Assembly (NCBI GenBank): GCA_964630635.1
Contig: CAZVVM010000016.1
Location: 1 to 27,518, forward strand
Direction of reading: 5' to 3'
Origin: Colimorpha_A sp964630635
GTDB taxonomy: Bacteria; Bacillota; Clostridia; Oscillospirales; CAG-272
DNA: 27,518 nt
Positions within the stretch are counted from its first letter, which is position 1. Every line of letters begins with the position of its first letter. Positions 1 through 7,082 of this stretch are shown here, in pieces. The notes under the pieces are model-generated. The model was not told the DNA's origin, made no database searches, and worked only from the letters and a program-made list of their open reading frames with translations. Position numbers and translations under genes: made by a program.

Positions 1-51
1 AACGCCGCCGGGATACTTTTTGTAGATGTGCTTAAAAGATAGACTTGCCAT
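1..51 (-). CDS. ABC transporter ATP-binding subunit, sugar-type (5' fragment)
   Basis: Only the first 17 codons are inside the window; the gene continues past the left edge. The peptide begins MASLSFKHIYKKYPGG, which matches the start of MsmX/UgpC-type ATPases that energise oligosaccharide and glycerol-phosphate ABC importers (beta strand, then the Y-PGG segment before the A-loop). The ATG at 51-49 follows an AGGAGG at 58-63 with a 6-base gap. The gene lies downstream of tex on the same strand, separated by about 200 bases holding inverted repeats. The Walker motifs lie outside the window, so the family call rests on the N-terminal signature alone. Confidence 0.6.
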   Translation of the reverse strand, partial: MASLSFKHIYKKYPGGV

Positions 52-87
52 AATTTTCCTCCTGAAAATTGCGCCCGTGAGCGGGCG
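52..87 (-). promoter_or_regulatory. Tandem hairpins around the ribosome binding site of the ABC ATPase gene
   Basis: On the minus strand a GC-rich hairpin (arms 82-87 and 72-77, 4-base loop) abuts a second, AT-rich inverted repeat (arms 64-70 and 52-58, 7 bp). The 5-base loop of the second one is the core of the Shine-Dalgarno sequence. The SD is therefore presented in or next to a hairpin directly before the start codon. The AT-rich stem is weak, so a regulatory role is only a possibility. Confidence 0.4.
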
Positions 88-166
88 TCTTGTTACATAA
101 TTATTGACGGTAATATTCTACCAAAAATCCTTGCTAAATGGAAGAGTTTATTTCTCCAAATTTTAA

Positions 167-213
167 TGCTCCCTTTTGTGCAACTTGTCATATAAAAGGC
201 GCAAAAGGGAGCA
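167..213. repeat. 15-bp inverted repeat between tex and the ABC gene (possible tex terminator)
   Basis: The arms at 167-181 and 199-213 pair over 15 bp with one G-U wobble, around a 17-base AT-rich loop. It sits about 45 bases past the tex stop codon, where a terminator is expected. On the minus strand it is followed by a mixed A/T stretch rather than a clean T-run, so termination is likely but not certain. The rest of 52-257 shows no gene. Confidence 0.5.
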
Positions 214-257
214 TATTGAGGTTTTGCACAAGGTTGAAACTCTAATATATTAGAAAA

Positions 258-2411
258 TTACAGCTTCATAGTAAGTCCGATACGCTGCTTTTTAACGTCG
301 ACAGAAAGAACCTTTACGGTAACTCTGTCACCGACCGAAAGAACCTCGGACGGATGCTTGATATATTTGTTTGAGATCTGTGAGATGTGAACCAGACCGT
401 CCTGGTGAACGCCGATGTCGACGAACGCGCCGAAGTCGATTACGTTACGGACCGTGCCTGTCAGTACCATTCCTTCCTTAAGATCGGACATATCGAGAAT
501 ATCGTCGCGGAATTCCTGCTCGGGTGCTTCGTCGCGGACGTCGCGTCCCGGCTTTTCAAGCTCGCCGATTATATCGTTAAGGGTCGGAACGCCGATGCCA
601 AGCTCTTCAGCGAGCTTCTTTTCGCCGTATTCCTTGACCGATGCACGGAGAGATGTGAGCTTTCCGTTCTTTATATCGTCGTTGCCGTAACCGAAGGTTG
701 AAACGAGTTTTCTTGCCGCGTCGTAGGATTCGGGGTGAACGCCCGTGCAATCGAGGATCTCGCTCGATCCCGAAACGCGCAAGAATCCTGCACACTGCTC
801 GTATGCTTTGGCACCTATTCTCGGTACTTTGAGAACCTCTGCGCGTGAACGGAATTCGCCGTTTTCCTCGCGGTATTTTACGATATTCTTTGCAGACGTT
901 GCATTGATGCCCGCAACGTAGGAGAGCAGGGAATGCGATGCGGTGTTGAGGTCGACACCGACTGTATTAACGCAGTTTTCGACAACGCCCTCAAGCGCTT
1001 CGGAAAGACGCGCGGGCTTCATATCGTGCTGATACTGACCTACTCCTATCGACTTCGGGTCGATCTTAACAAGCTCCGCAAGCGCGTCCTGCAAACGGCG
1101 GGCGATGGAAACTGCGCTTCTCTGCGTAACGTCGAAGTCGGGGAACTCCTCTGCCGCGAGCTTGGATGCCGAATATACCGACGCACCCGCCTCACTCACC
1201 ATAGCGTAGCGGAATTTCTCGGGAAGCTTCTTTATAAGAGTTGCGATAAATATCTCGCTTTCCTTTGAAGCCGTACCGTTACCGATAGCAACAACGTCAA
1301 CGCCGTACTTCTTTATAAGTCCGCCCGTGATTCTCTCCGCGTCGGCAATTCGTTCGTGCGGCTTCGTCGGGTAAATGACTGCCGTATCGAGCACCTTACC
1401 CGTTTTATCAACTACCGCGAGTTTACAGCCGGTGCGGTAACCCGGGTCAAGTCCAAGTACGGTTTTGCCTTTAAGAGGCGGAGTCATAAGGAGATTTTTA
1501 AGGTTCTCTGAGAAGAGCTTGATCGCGCCCTCGCAGGCGTTGTCGAATGCGTCGGAGCGAAGCTCGCGCTCGATAGAGGGAGCGATAAGACGGTCGTAGC
1601 CGTCGATAATTGCGCGTGCAACGTACTTGAATGCAGGGCTTTTGGGATTTTCTATTACTTTTGCAAAAAGGTCGTTGAGAATAAGGTCAGAGGGAACAGA
1701 AAAGGTAACCTTTATGACCTCTTCCTTTTCTGCGCGGTTGATAGCGAGTATTCTGTGACCGGGAATATCGGACATTTTTTCTGTATATTCGTAGTACATC
1801 GAATAGGTGCCGTTTTCGTCCTCGCCGACCTTTTCGGTTTTAAGCGTTCCGAAGGAATGAGAAAGCTCTCTTATGCGGCGGCGGTAGTCGGCGTTGTCGG
1901 AGATGTCCTCTGCAATTATGTCGCAGGCGCCGTTGAGGGCGTCGTCTGCCGTGTTTACGCCGAGCTCTTCGTTTATATATTCCTCTGCCATCTCGGTAAG
2001 GGGCTTATCGTAGGAATTCTTTTGAGCGATAAGCTCGGAGGCAAGTCCCTCGAGTCCTCTTTCACGCGCGAGGTCTGCTCTCGTCTTTCTTCTCGGCTTG
2101 AAGGGGCGGTATATATCCTCGATCTCGGCAAGGATCTCCGCTTTGTCGAGCGCTTCGCTGATTTCGGGTGTGAGCTTGTCCTGCTCAAGTATCGATGCGC
2201 GTACCTCTTCGCGGCGTTTTTCAAGGTTGCGGAGATACGTCAAGCGGTCGTTGAGCGTACGAAGCACGGTATCGTCAAGAGATCCCGTTACCTCCTTGCG
2301 GTAGCGCGCGATAAAGGGAATAGTATTTCCTTCGTCGATCAGCTTTACTGCCGCGTCGATCTGTTTTTGAGGCAGCTTAAGCTCCTCGGATAGCTTTAAT
2401 AGAATGTCCAT
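258..2411 (-). CDS. tex: Tex-family RNA-binding transcriptional accessory protein
   Basis: This is a 717-residue protein with the full Tex layout. It has an N-terminal helical/HTH region (about 1-190, starting MDILLKLSEELKLP), a YqgF/RNase H-like fold beginning at VLGLDPGYRTG (about 318), helix-hairpin-helix repeats around NATSAKNIVKYRE (about 495-560), and a C-terminal S1 domain (about 645-717, with GTVRNVIDFGAFVDIG). Tex proteins bind nucleic acid and act in transcription or RNA metabolism in the cytoplasm; the exact role in clostridia is not settled. The length is typical and I see no frameshift. The ATG at 2411 has only a weak upstream SD (GGAAA), but homologues begin at the same place. 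It is transcribed alone from the promoter at 2452-2480 and is divergent from the MgtC-like gene. Confidence 0.95.
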   Translation of the reverse strand: MDILLKLSEELKLPQKQIDAAVKLIDEGNTIPFIARYRKEVTGSLDDTVLRTLNDRLTYLRNLEKRREEVRASILEQDKLTPEISEALDKAEILAEIEDIYRPFKPRRKTRADLARERGLEGLASELIAQKNSYDKPLTEMAEEYINEELGVNTADDALNGACDIIAEDISDNADYRRRIRELSHSFGTLKTEKVGEDENGTYSMYYEYTEKMSDIPGHRILAINRAEKEEVIKVTFSVPSDLILNDLFAKVIENPKSPAFKYVARAIIDGYDRLIAPSIERELRSDAFDNACEGAIKLFSENLKNLLMTPPLKGKTVLGLDPGYRTGCKLAVVDKTGKVLDTAVIYPTKPHERIADAERITGGLIKKYGVDVVAIGNGTASKESEIFIATLIKKLPEKFRYAMVSEAGASVYSASKLAAEEFPDFDVTQRSAVSIARRLQDALAELVKIDPKSIGVGQYQHDMKPARLSEALEGVVENCVNTVGVDLNTASHSLLSYVAGINATSAKNIVKYREENGEFRSRAEVLKVPRIGAKAYEQCAGFLRVSGSSEILDCTGVHPESYDAARKLVSTFGYGNDDIKNGKLTSLRASVKEYGEKKLAEELGIGVPTLNDIIGELEKPGRDVRDEAPEQEFRDDILDMSDLKEGMVLTGTVRNVIDFGAFVDIGVHQDGLVHISQISNKYIKHPSEVLSVGDRVTVKVLSVDVKKQRIGLTMKL

Positions 2412-2451
2412 ATCAGTGTTTCCGTTTCTGAAAAAATTACCTTATTATTTT

Positions 2452-2480
2452 ATCATATTCAAGCTCAAAAATCAAGTCAA
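2452..2480 (-). promoter_or_regulatory. Sigma-A-type promoter of tex
   Basis: On the minus strand, TTGACT (2475-2480) is followed after exactly 17 bases by TATGAT (2452-2457). The start of transcription should fall about 35 bases before the tex ATG. Confidence 0.7.
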
Positions 2481-2536
2481 ATCCGTATGTATAGACCTCA
2501 TTTTAACGAAAATTTCAGTTAATTTAACATTTTGTA

Positions 2537-2565
2537 TTTACTTTATTCTGAATGTGTTGTATAAT
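2537..2565 (+). promoter_or_regulatory. Sigma-A-type promoter of the MgtC-like gene
   Basis: TTTACT (2537-2542), a 17-base spacer and a perfect TATAAT (2560-2565) lie 38 bases before the ATG at 2604. It points away from the tex promoter in the same divergent intergenic region. Confidence 0.7.
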
Positions 2566-2603
2566 GTTAAAAAGAACAGTTTTTATCATAGGAGCTATAT
2601 TTT

Positions 2604-3257
2604 ATGTGGGAATTTGTATTTAAGGTCGCGTTACGGTTGGCACTGACCGTACTTATAGGTGTAGTAATAGGAAGTGAAAGAGCAAAGCACGGCAGAGCCG
2701 CAGGTATCCGTACTCACGTCCTCGTTTGTATGGGTGCTGCGCTTACTTCCCTTATCGGCATATATGCACAGGAATATCTCGGAAACAACGGTGATATGAT
2801 GCGTATCGCCGCGCAGGTCATTTCGGGCATCGGTTTTCTCGGCGCCGGAATGATAATTCTTAAGGATAACAACGTAATTATGGGCCTTACGACCGCGGCG
2901 GGCGTATGGACTACCGCTATTATCGGTATTGCCGTCGGTTGCGGTTTTTATGCGGGAGCTATTATTGCTACCGTTCTTCTCGTTCTTTCGCTTATTATCT
3001 TTGCGCGTCTTGAAAGACGCCGTAAGAGCGTTGAGGTCATATACATTGAGATCGACGATATGTATAAGGCAAATGACATTATCGAAAAAATAAGTGCTCT
3101 TATCAACAAGGAGTTTGCTCACAAGGTCGTTCCCCCAAAGAGCGGTCTTCAGGGAAATCTGGGAATCGATTTTATCATTTCAAGACGCTTGTCTTACGAT
3201 GTAACGGCTGAAATCAGAAGTATTGAAAACGTCGTATATACCGAAATAGAACAGTAA
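2604..3257 (+). CDS. MgtC/SapB-family inner-membrane protein
   Basis: The protein has 217 residues. The N-terminal 140 or so residues are strongly hydrophobic, with four to five membrane helices, and carry the family signature GSERAKHGRAAGIRTH followed by LVCMGAALTSLIG. The segment GFLGAGMIILKDN and the TTAAGVWTTAIIGIAVG helix are also typical. The C-terminal 70 residues are soluble and resemble the small regulatory domain of longer MgtC/YhiD proteins. Family members are linked to magnesium limitation, acid stress or membrane-potential control, but many chromosomal copies have no proven role. The ATG at 2604 follows AGGAG at 2590-2594. No Mg2+ transporter gene is adjacent, so a virulence-type MgtC function should not be assumed. 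Confidence 0.9.
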   Translation: MWEFVFKVALRLALTVLIGVVIGSERAKHGRAAGIRTHVLVCMGAALTSLIGIYAQEYLGNNGDMMRIAAQVISGIGFLGAGMIILKDNNVIMGLTTAAGVWTTAIIGIAVGCGFYAGAIIATVLLVLSLIIFARLERRRKSVEVIYIEIDDMYKANDIIEKISALINKEFAHKVVPPKSGLQGNLGIDFIISRRLSYDVTAEIRSIENVVYTEIEQ

Positions 3258-3295
3258 TTATTCTGCTTTTGCTTTTTAGAAAAAACAAAAAACTA

Positions 3296-3324
3296 TTGAC
3301 AAAGCAGCTTTACGGTAGTATAAT
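3296..3324 (+). promoter_or_regulatory. Consensus promoter of the glpP operon
   Basis: TTGACA (3296-3301) and TATAAT (3319-3324) are perfect -35 and -10 hexamers with a 17-base spacer. Transcription should start near 3331, only about 12 bases before the leader terminator hairpin. A promoter this strong fits an operon whose output is set by termination rather than initiation. Confidence 0.85.
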
Positions 3325-3342
3325 AACGCTTGAGATTTTGAG

Positions 3343-3391
3343 AAAGCAAAAGTACACCCCATATAGGGGTACTTTTGCTTTTCGCTTTTTT
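3343..3391 (+). terminator. Leader (attenuator) terminator upstream of glpP
   Basis: The arms 3343-3360 and 3366-3381 form a long hairpin: 12 bp, a 2-base bulge, then CCCC/GGGG closing an ATATA loop. A T-run follows at 3386-3391. It lies between the promoter and the first gene, so it must be read through for the operon to be expressed. The first gene encodes the antiterminator GlpP, which makes this the expected RNA target. Confidence 0.85.
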
Positions 3392-3400
3392 GGAGACAAT

Positions 3401-3955
3401 ATGAAAGAAATTATAGCTTTACTTGAAGATTTTCCCGTTATTGCGGCGGTGAAGGACAAGAATATGCTTGATGCGGTTTCCTCGCCTGCGCCGATAATAT
3501 TTGACCTTGGCGCCAATATCAATACCGTAAAAGACAGTATTGAGCTTGCTCACCGAAACGAAAAAAAGATATTCGTTCATATTGATCTTGCCGAGGGAAT
3601 CGGCAAGGACAGATACGGAATCGATTATCTTTGCTCGCTCGGCGTTGACGGTATAATCAGCACGAGAGGAAATCTTATAAAGGCGGCGAAGGAGAGATCG
3701 CTTATTACCGTTAAGCGCGTATTTACTCTCGACAGTCAGGGAGTGATAAGCGCTATGGTTGATATTGACGATCCTTCGGCGGATATTATCGAGATAATGC
3801 CCGGCGTTATTCCGAAAATAACCGAACGGTTTGCGCGCGCGGGAAAGCCCGTTATTGCGGGCGGTCTTATTGAGACGAAGTCGGAGATAACTGCCGCGCT
3901 TTCACACGGCGCGGTCGCGGTTTCCACGGGTAAAAAGGAGCTTTGGTATTTATGA
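3401..3955 (+). CDS. glpP: GlpP, glycerol-3-phosphate-responsive transcription antiterminator
   Basis: This is a TIM-barrel-like protein of 184 residues that in Bacillus binds glp leader mRNA when glycerol-3-phosphate (G3P) is present and prevents termination. Segments shared with the family include KIFVHIDLAEGIGKD, GIISTRGNLIKAAK, FTLDSQ, IIEIMPGVIPKI, VIAGGLIETKSEI and AVAVSTGKKELW near the C-terminus. I chose the ATG at 3401 because GGAG at 3392-3395 precedes it and because any longer reading frame would run through the leader terminator. The stop codon overlaps the next start (ATGA), so the dehydrogenase is translationally coupled. Here glpP is the first gene behind the leader, so its own expression should depend on antitermination. 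Confidence 0.93.
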   Translation: MKEIIALLEDFPVIAAVKDKNMLDAVSSPAPIIFDLGANINTVKDSIELAHRNEKKIFVHIDLAEGIGKDRYGIDYLCSLGVDGIISTRGNLIKAAKERSLITVKRVFTLDSQGVISAMVDIDDPSADIIEIMPGVIPKITERFARAGKPVIAGGLIETKSEITAALSHGAVAVSTGKKELWYL

Positions 3956-5394
3956 GTGATATGAAATTTACAGTTGCCGTCGTCGGTGGCGGCGTTATCG
4001 GCGGAATGATAAGCCGTGAGCTGACGCGTTACGGCGTCGGCACCGTAATTCTTGAAAAGGGGAACGACGTTGCGCTCGGCGCAAGCAAGGCGAACAGCGG
4101 TATCGTTCACGGCGGTTACGACCCCGAGCCGAATACCTTAAAGGCGAAGCTTAACACTTTGGGTGTTGAGAAGCTTTTTAAGGCGGCGTCGGAGCTTAAC
4201 GTTCCGATAAAGCGTAACGGCTCGCTCGTTTGTGCTTTCTCGGAAGAAGAAAAAGCGCATCTTGACGTTCTGTACGAAAGAGGACTTGAAAACGGCATCA
4301 CCGCCCTTGAAATAATTGACGGTGACAAGGCAAGGGAACTTGAAAAGCACCTTTCGGAATCTGTCGTTGCGGCTCTGTGGGTAAAAAATGCGGGAATCGT
4401 CTGTCCTTACGAGTTGACGGTTGCTTCAGTCGGAAACGCGATGGATAACGGAGCCGAGCTTCTGACGAGTTTTGAAGTCGTCGGCATCAAGAAGGAAAAC
4501 GGCGTTTTCGAGCTTTCCTCTGCTGACGGAAGAGCGGTATATTCCGATTACGTTATAAACTGCGCGGGAGCATACTCGGGCAAGATCGCGTCGCTTGTCG
4601 GCGATGAGTCTGTTGAGATAATTCCGCGTGCGGGTGAATATCTCCTTCTCGATAAGGCAGAGGGCGGAAGAGTATCGCATACTATCTTCCAGGTCCCGAC
4701 AAAAGAGGGAAAGGGAATACTCGTTTCACCGACTGTTGACGGAAATCTTCTTACGGGACCGACTGCGGCTGTCGTTACTGCACCCGAAAACAGAGAGACG
4801 ACATCCGACGGAATGAGCACCGTTATGCGTCTTGCATCAAAGAGCGTGCCGACCGTTAATTTCAGGAACGTTATTACATCCTTTGTCGGTGTTCGCTCGT
4901 CGGTCAAGAGCGGTGATTTCATAATTGGTGAAAGCTCTGCGTGCGCGAAATTCATTAACGTCGCTGCAATAGATTCCCCCGGTCTTACCTGCTGTGTAAG
5001 TATTGCGGAATACGTGATGGGCGTTCTTAAAGACGCAGGTTTGAAGCTTGAGCTTAACGCCGACTTCAACGGAAATCGCAACGATCCTCATTTCTTCCGT
5101 AAGATGAACGATGACGAGAAGAACGAGTTTATTAAGCGAAATCCCACTTACGGACGCATAGTTTGCCGTTGTGAGGGTATAAGCGAGGGCGAGATGCGCT
5201 ACGCGATAAAAACAAATCCTCCCGCGTCCGATCTTGACGGAGTCAAGCGACGCGTACGTGCGGGAATGGGTAGATGCCAGGGCGGATTCTGTTCGCCTAC
5301 TGTAATGAAGCTGATCGCCGAGGAAAGAGGCATCGGAAAGGAGCAGGTGACGAAAAACGGCGGCGGCTCGTATATCGTTACCGAGAAGCTTTGA
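3952..5394 (+). CDS. GlpA-like FAD-dependent glycerol-3-phosphate dehydrogenase with BFD-type [2Fe-2S] domain
   Basis: The protein has 480 residues. The N-terminus is an FAD Rossmann motif (VAVVGGGVIGGMISREL, about residues 8-24) of the DAO superfamily, followed by the GASKANSGIVHGGYD segment typical of the GlpA/LhgO branch. The C-terminus has a BFD-like domain with C405, C407, C442 and C447 (CRC ... CQGGFC), suited to one [2Fe-2S] cluster. The likely reaction is oxidation of sn-glycerol 3-phosphate to dihydroxyacetone phosphate, passing electrons to the two downstream proteins. The start at 3952 has AAGGAG at 3935-3940 and overlaps the glpP stop codon. The substrate is inferred mainly from glpP; related DAO-family enzymes oxidise 2-hydroxyglutarate or other hydroxyacids, so biochemical identity is not proven. 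Confidence 0.85.
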   Translation: MSDMKFTVAVVGGGVIGGMISRELTRYGVGTVILEKGNDVALGASKANSGIVHGGYDPEPNTLKAKLNTLGVEKLFKAASELNVPIKRNGSLVCAFSEEEKAHLDVLYERGLENGITALEIIDGDKARELEKHLSESVVAALWVKNAGIVCPYELTVASVGNAMDNGAELLTSFEVVGIKKENGVFELSSADGRAVYSDYVINCAGAYSGKIASLVGDESVEIIPRAGEYLLLDKAEGGRVSHTIFQVPTKEGKGILVSPTVDGNLLTGPTAAVVTAPENRETTSDGMSTVMRLASKSVPTVNFRNVITSFVGVRSSVKSGDFIIGESSACAKFINVAAIDSPGLTCCVSIAEYVMGVLKDAGLKLELNADFNGNRNDPHFFRKMNDDEKNEFIKRNPTYGRIVCRCEGISEGEMRYAIKTNPPASDLDGVKRRVRAGMGRCQGGFCSPTVMKLIAEERGIGKEQVTKNGGGSYIVTEKL

Positions 5395-5395
5395 T

Positions 5396-6640
5396 ATGGA
5401 AAACCACGACATTGTAATAATCGGCGGCGGCCCTGCGGGAATGGCGGCGGCAGTTGCCGCCTTTGACAGCGGTATAACCGACGTAGTAATAATCGACCGT
5501 GAAAAAGAGGTCGGCGGAATACTCCGTCAGTGTATTCACAACGGCTTCGGGCTTCACAAGCTCGGAAAAGAGCTTACGGGTCCCGAGTATGCTCATCACT
5601 ACAAGCTTGAGGTTGAAAAGCGCGGAATTACCGTTTATGCGGATACGACCGTGCTTTCGGCCACTCCCGACAAGGTCGTTACCGCGACAAACACAAGCGG
5701 TATTCTTAAGCTTCAGGCGAAGGCGGTCATACTCGCTATGGGTTGCCGCGAAAGAAGCCGCGGTGCGCTCAGTATTCCGGGAACCCGTCCGTCGGGCGTG
5801 TTTAGTGCAGGATGTGCGCAGAAGCTTATTAACTGCGAGGGATATGCGGTCGGAAAAAGAGTCGTTATTCTCGGCTCGGGCGACATCGGGCTTATTATGG
5901 CGAGAAGAATGTCGCTTGAAGGCGCAAAGGTCGAGGCGGTATGCGAAATTATGCCGTATTCGGGCGGACTTACGAGAAACATAGTACAGTGCCTTGAGGA
6001 CTACGGTATTCCGCTTTATCTGAATACGACGGTTGCCGAAATCCACGGAAACGAACGCTTGACGGGTGTTACGATCGCCGAGGTTGACGGTAAACGTCAG
6101 GTAATACCCGAAACAAAGAGATATATTCCTTGCGACACGCTTCTGCTTTCCGTCGGTCTTATTCCCGAAAACGAGCTGACACGCGGCGCGGGAATCGGCA
6201 TTGATCCGATAACGGGCGGAGCTATCGTCGATGAAAACAGAATGACCGACGTTAGCGGCATTTTCGCTTGCGGAAACGTCCTTCAGGTACACGATCTCGT
6301 TGACTACGTCTCCGACGAAGCCGAGATAGCTGGCAAGGGCGCGGCAAATTACGTTAAGGGCTTGAACGGGGCAGAGAACAGAGTAAACGCGACAGCGGGC
6401 AACGGTGTGCGTTACGTTCTTCCTCAAAGAGTAAACACCAAAGGCGGAGACACCGATATTTTCCTGCGTGTAACAGCTCCTTTCGGTAAGGTCAAATTTA
6501 CCGTAAAGAGCGGAGATACCGTTATTGCGACTGCGATTAAGCTTCGCGCAACGCCCGGTGAGATGGAGAAGATTACGCTTAAGGCAGATAAGCTTCGTGA
6601 CGTTGACGGCGACATAAGAGTCGATCTGGAGGAAATGTGA
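5396..6640 (+). CDS. NAD(P)/FAD-dependent oxidoreductase, second subunit of the glp dehydrogenase module
   Basis: This 414-residue protein belongs to the two-dinucleotide-binding-domain flavoprotein family. The FAD motif is IIGGGPAG (residues 8-15), the NAD(P) motif is ILGSGDIG (158-165), and the late FAD motif contains FACGNVLQVHDLVDYV. A cysteine in RQCIHNGFG (C46) sits where relatives have a conserved Cys, but there is no thioredoxin-reductase CxxC pair. It starts one base after the previous stop codon and its own stop overlaps the next start, so the three genes are tightly coupled. In clostridia this flavoprotein commonly travels with a GlpA-like dehydrogenase and a DUF1667 protein. I infer that it moves electrons between the G3P dehydrogenase and NAD(P) or another carrier. 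It is functionally comparable to GlpB of the E. coli anaerobic enzyme but not clearly orthologous. Confidence 0.85.
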   Translation: MENHDIVIIGGGPAGMAAAVAAFDSGITDVVIIDREKEVGGILRQCIHNGFGLHKLGKELTGPEYAHHYKLEVEKRGITVYADTTVLSATPDKVVTATNTSGILKLQAKAVILAMGCRERSRGALSIPGTRPSGVFSAGCAQKLINCEGYAVGKRVVILGSGDIGLIMARRMSLEGAKVEAVCEIMPYSGGLTRNIVQCLEDYGIPLYLNTTVAEIHGNERLTGVTIAEVDGKRQVIPETKRYIPCDTLLLSVGLIPENELTRGAGIGIDPITGGAIVDENRMTDVSGIFACGNVLQVHDLVDYVSDEAEIAGKGAANYVKGLNGAENRVNATAGNGVRYVLPQRVNTKGGDTDIFLRVTAPFGKVKFTVKSGDTVIATAIKLRATPGEMEKITLKADKLRDVDGDIRVDLEEM

Positions 6641-6987
6641 TGGAAAGAAATCTTACTTGCATACTTTGTCCGCGCGGCTGTACGCTTAACGTAACCGTTG
6701 ACGGCGACAACGTTTTCGTTACGGGAAACGCTTGCCCGAGAGGACGCCATTACGGCGAGGAAGAGGTTGTTGCGCCTAAAAGAACCGTTACTTCGATCGT
6801 CCGCGTTTCAAACCGCGAGGACGTAATGGTAAGCGTTAAGACCGATAAGCCCGTGAATAAAGCCGATATTTTCGCCGTTATGGAAGAAATAAGAAAGGCG
6901 TCTGTTGCGGCGCCGATAAAGGTCGGCGACATCATTCTTTCAGACGTCTGCGGAAGCAACATTATTGCAACAAAGGATATAGATTAA
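6640..6987 (+). CDS. DUF1667 small cysteine-rich protein, third subunit of the glp module
   Basis: This 115-residue protein begins MERNLTCILCPRGC. It has C7, C10 and C14 in the N-terminal motif and C32 in ACPRGRHYG, which together look like ligands for an Fe-S cluster or zinc. C104 is a further cysteine. The rest is a compact beta-rich domain. The family (DUF1667/COG3862) is known mainly from its place beside the two flavoproteins found upstream here, so an electron-transfer or assembly role is an inference. The ATG at 6640 is preferred over the GTG at 6637 because GGAGG at 6628-6632 is better spaced and the ATG overlaps the upstream TGA by one base. It is followed at once by a terminator, so it closes the operon. 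Confidence 0.85.
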   Translation: MERNLTCILCPRGCTLNVTVDGDNVFVTGNACPRGRHYGEEEVVAPKRTVTSIVRVSNREDVMVSVKTDKPVNKADIFAVMEEIRKASVAAPIKVGDIILSDVCGSNIIATKDID

Positions 6988-7018
6988 GGGAGCGAGCGCT
7001 CCCTTTTCTTTTTATTTT
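6986..7018 (+). terminator. Intrinsic terminator of the glp operon
   Basis: The arms AAGGGAGC (6986-6993) and GCTCCCTT (6998-7005) close a 4-base loop and run into a T-rich tract to 7018. The hairpin begins within the last codon of the DUF1667 gene. Confidence 0.85.
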
Positions 7019-7026
7019 CCAAATAC

Positions 7027-7055
7027 TTGATTTTTCGTGAAAAGTGTTATAAAAT
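7027..7055 (+). promoter_or_regulatory. Promoter of rsgA
   Basis: TTGATT (7027-7032), 17 bases and TAAAAT (7050-7055) lie just after the glp terminator and 27 bases before the rsgA ATG. Confidence 0.6.
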
Positions 7056-7082
7056 GTTAATATCAAATAACGGGGTTATACT

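Noticed and set aside
1755..2393. 212-codon open frame antisense to tex
   Set aside because: Shadow of the conserved tex N-terminal domain; no SD.
3269..3400. N-terminal extension of glpP by 44 codons
   Set aside because: It would run through the leader promoter's start region and the terminator hairpin. The ATG at 3401 has a good SD and matches the family N-terminus.
5378..6427. 349-codon open frame antisense to the flavoprotein gene
   Set aside because: It is the complement of a gene with clear FAD and NAD motifs; the product has no recognisable domain.
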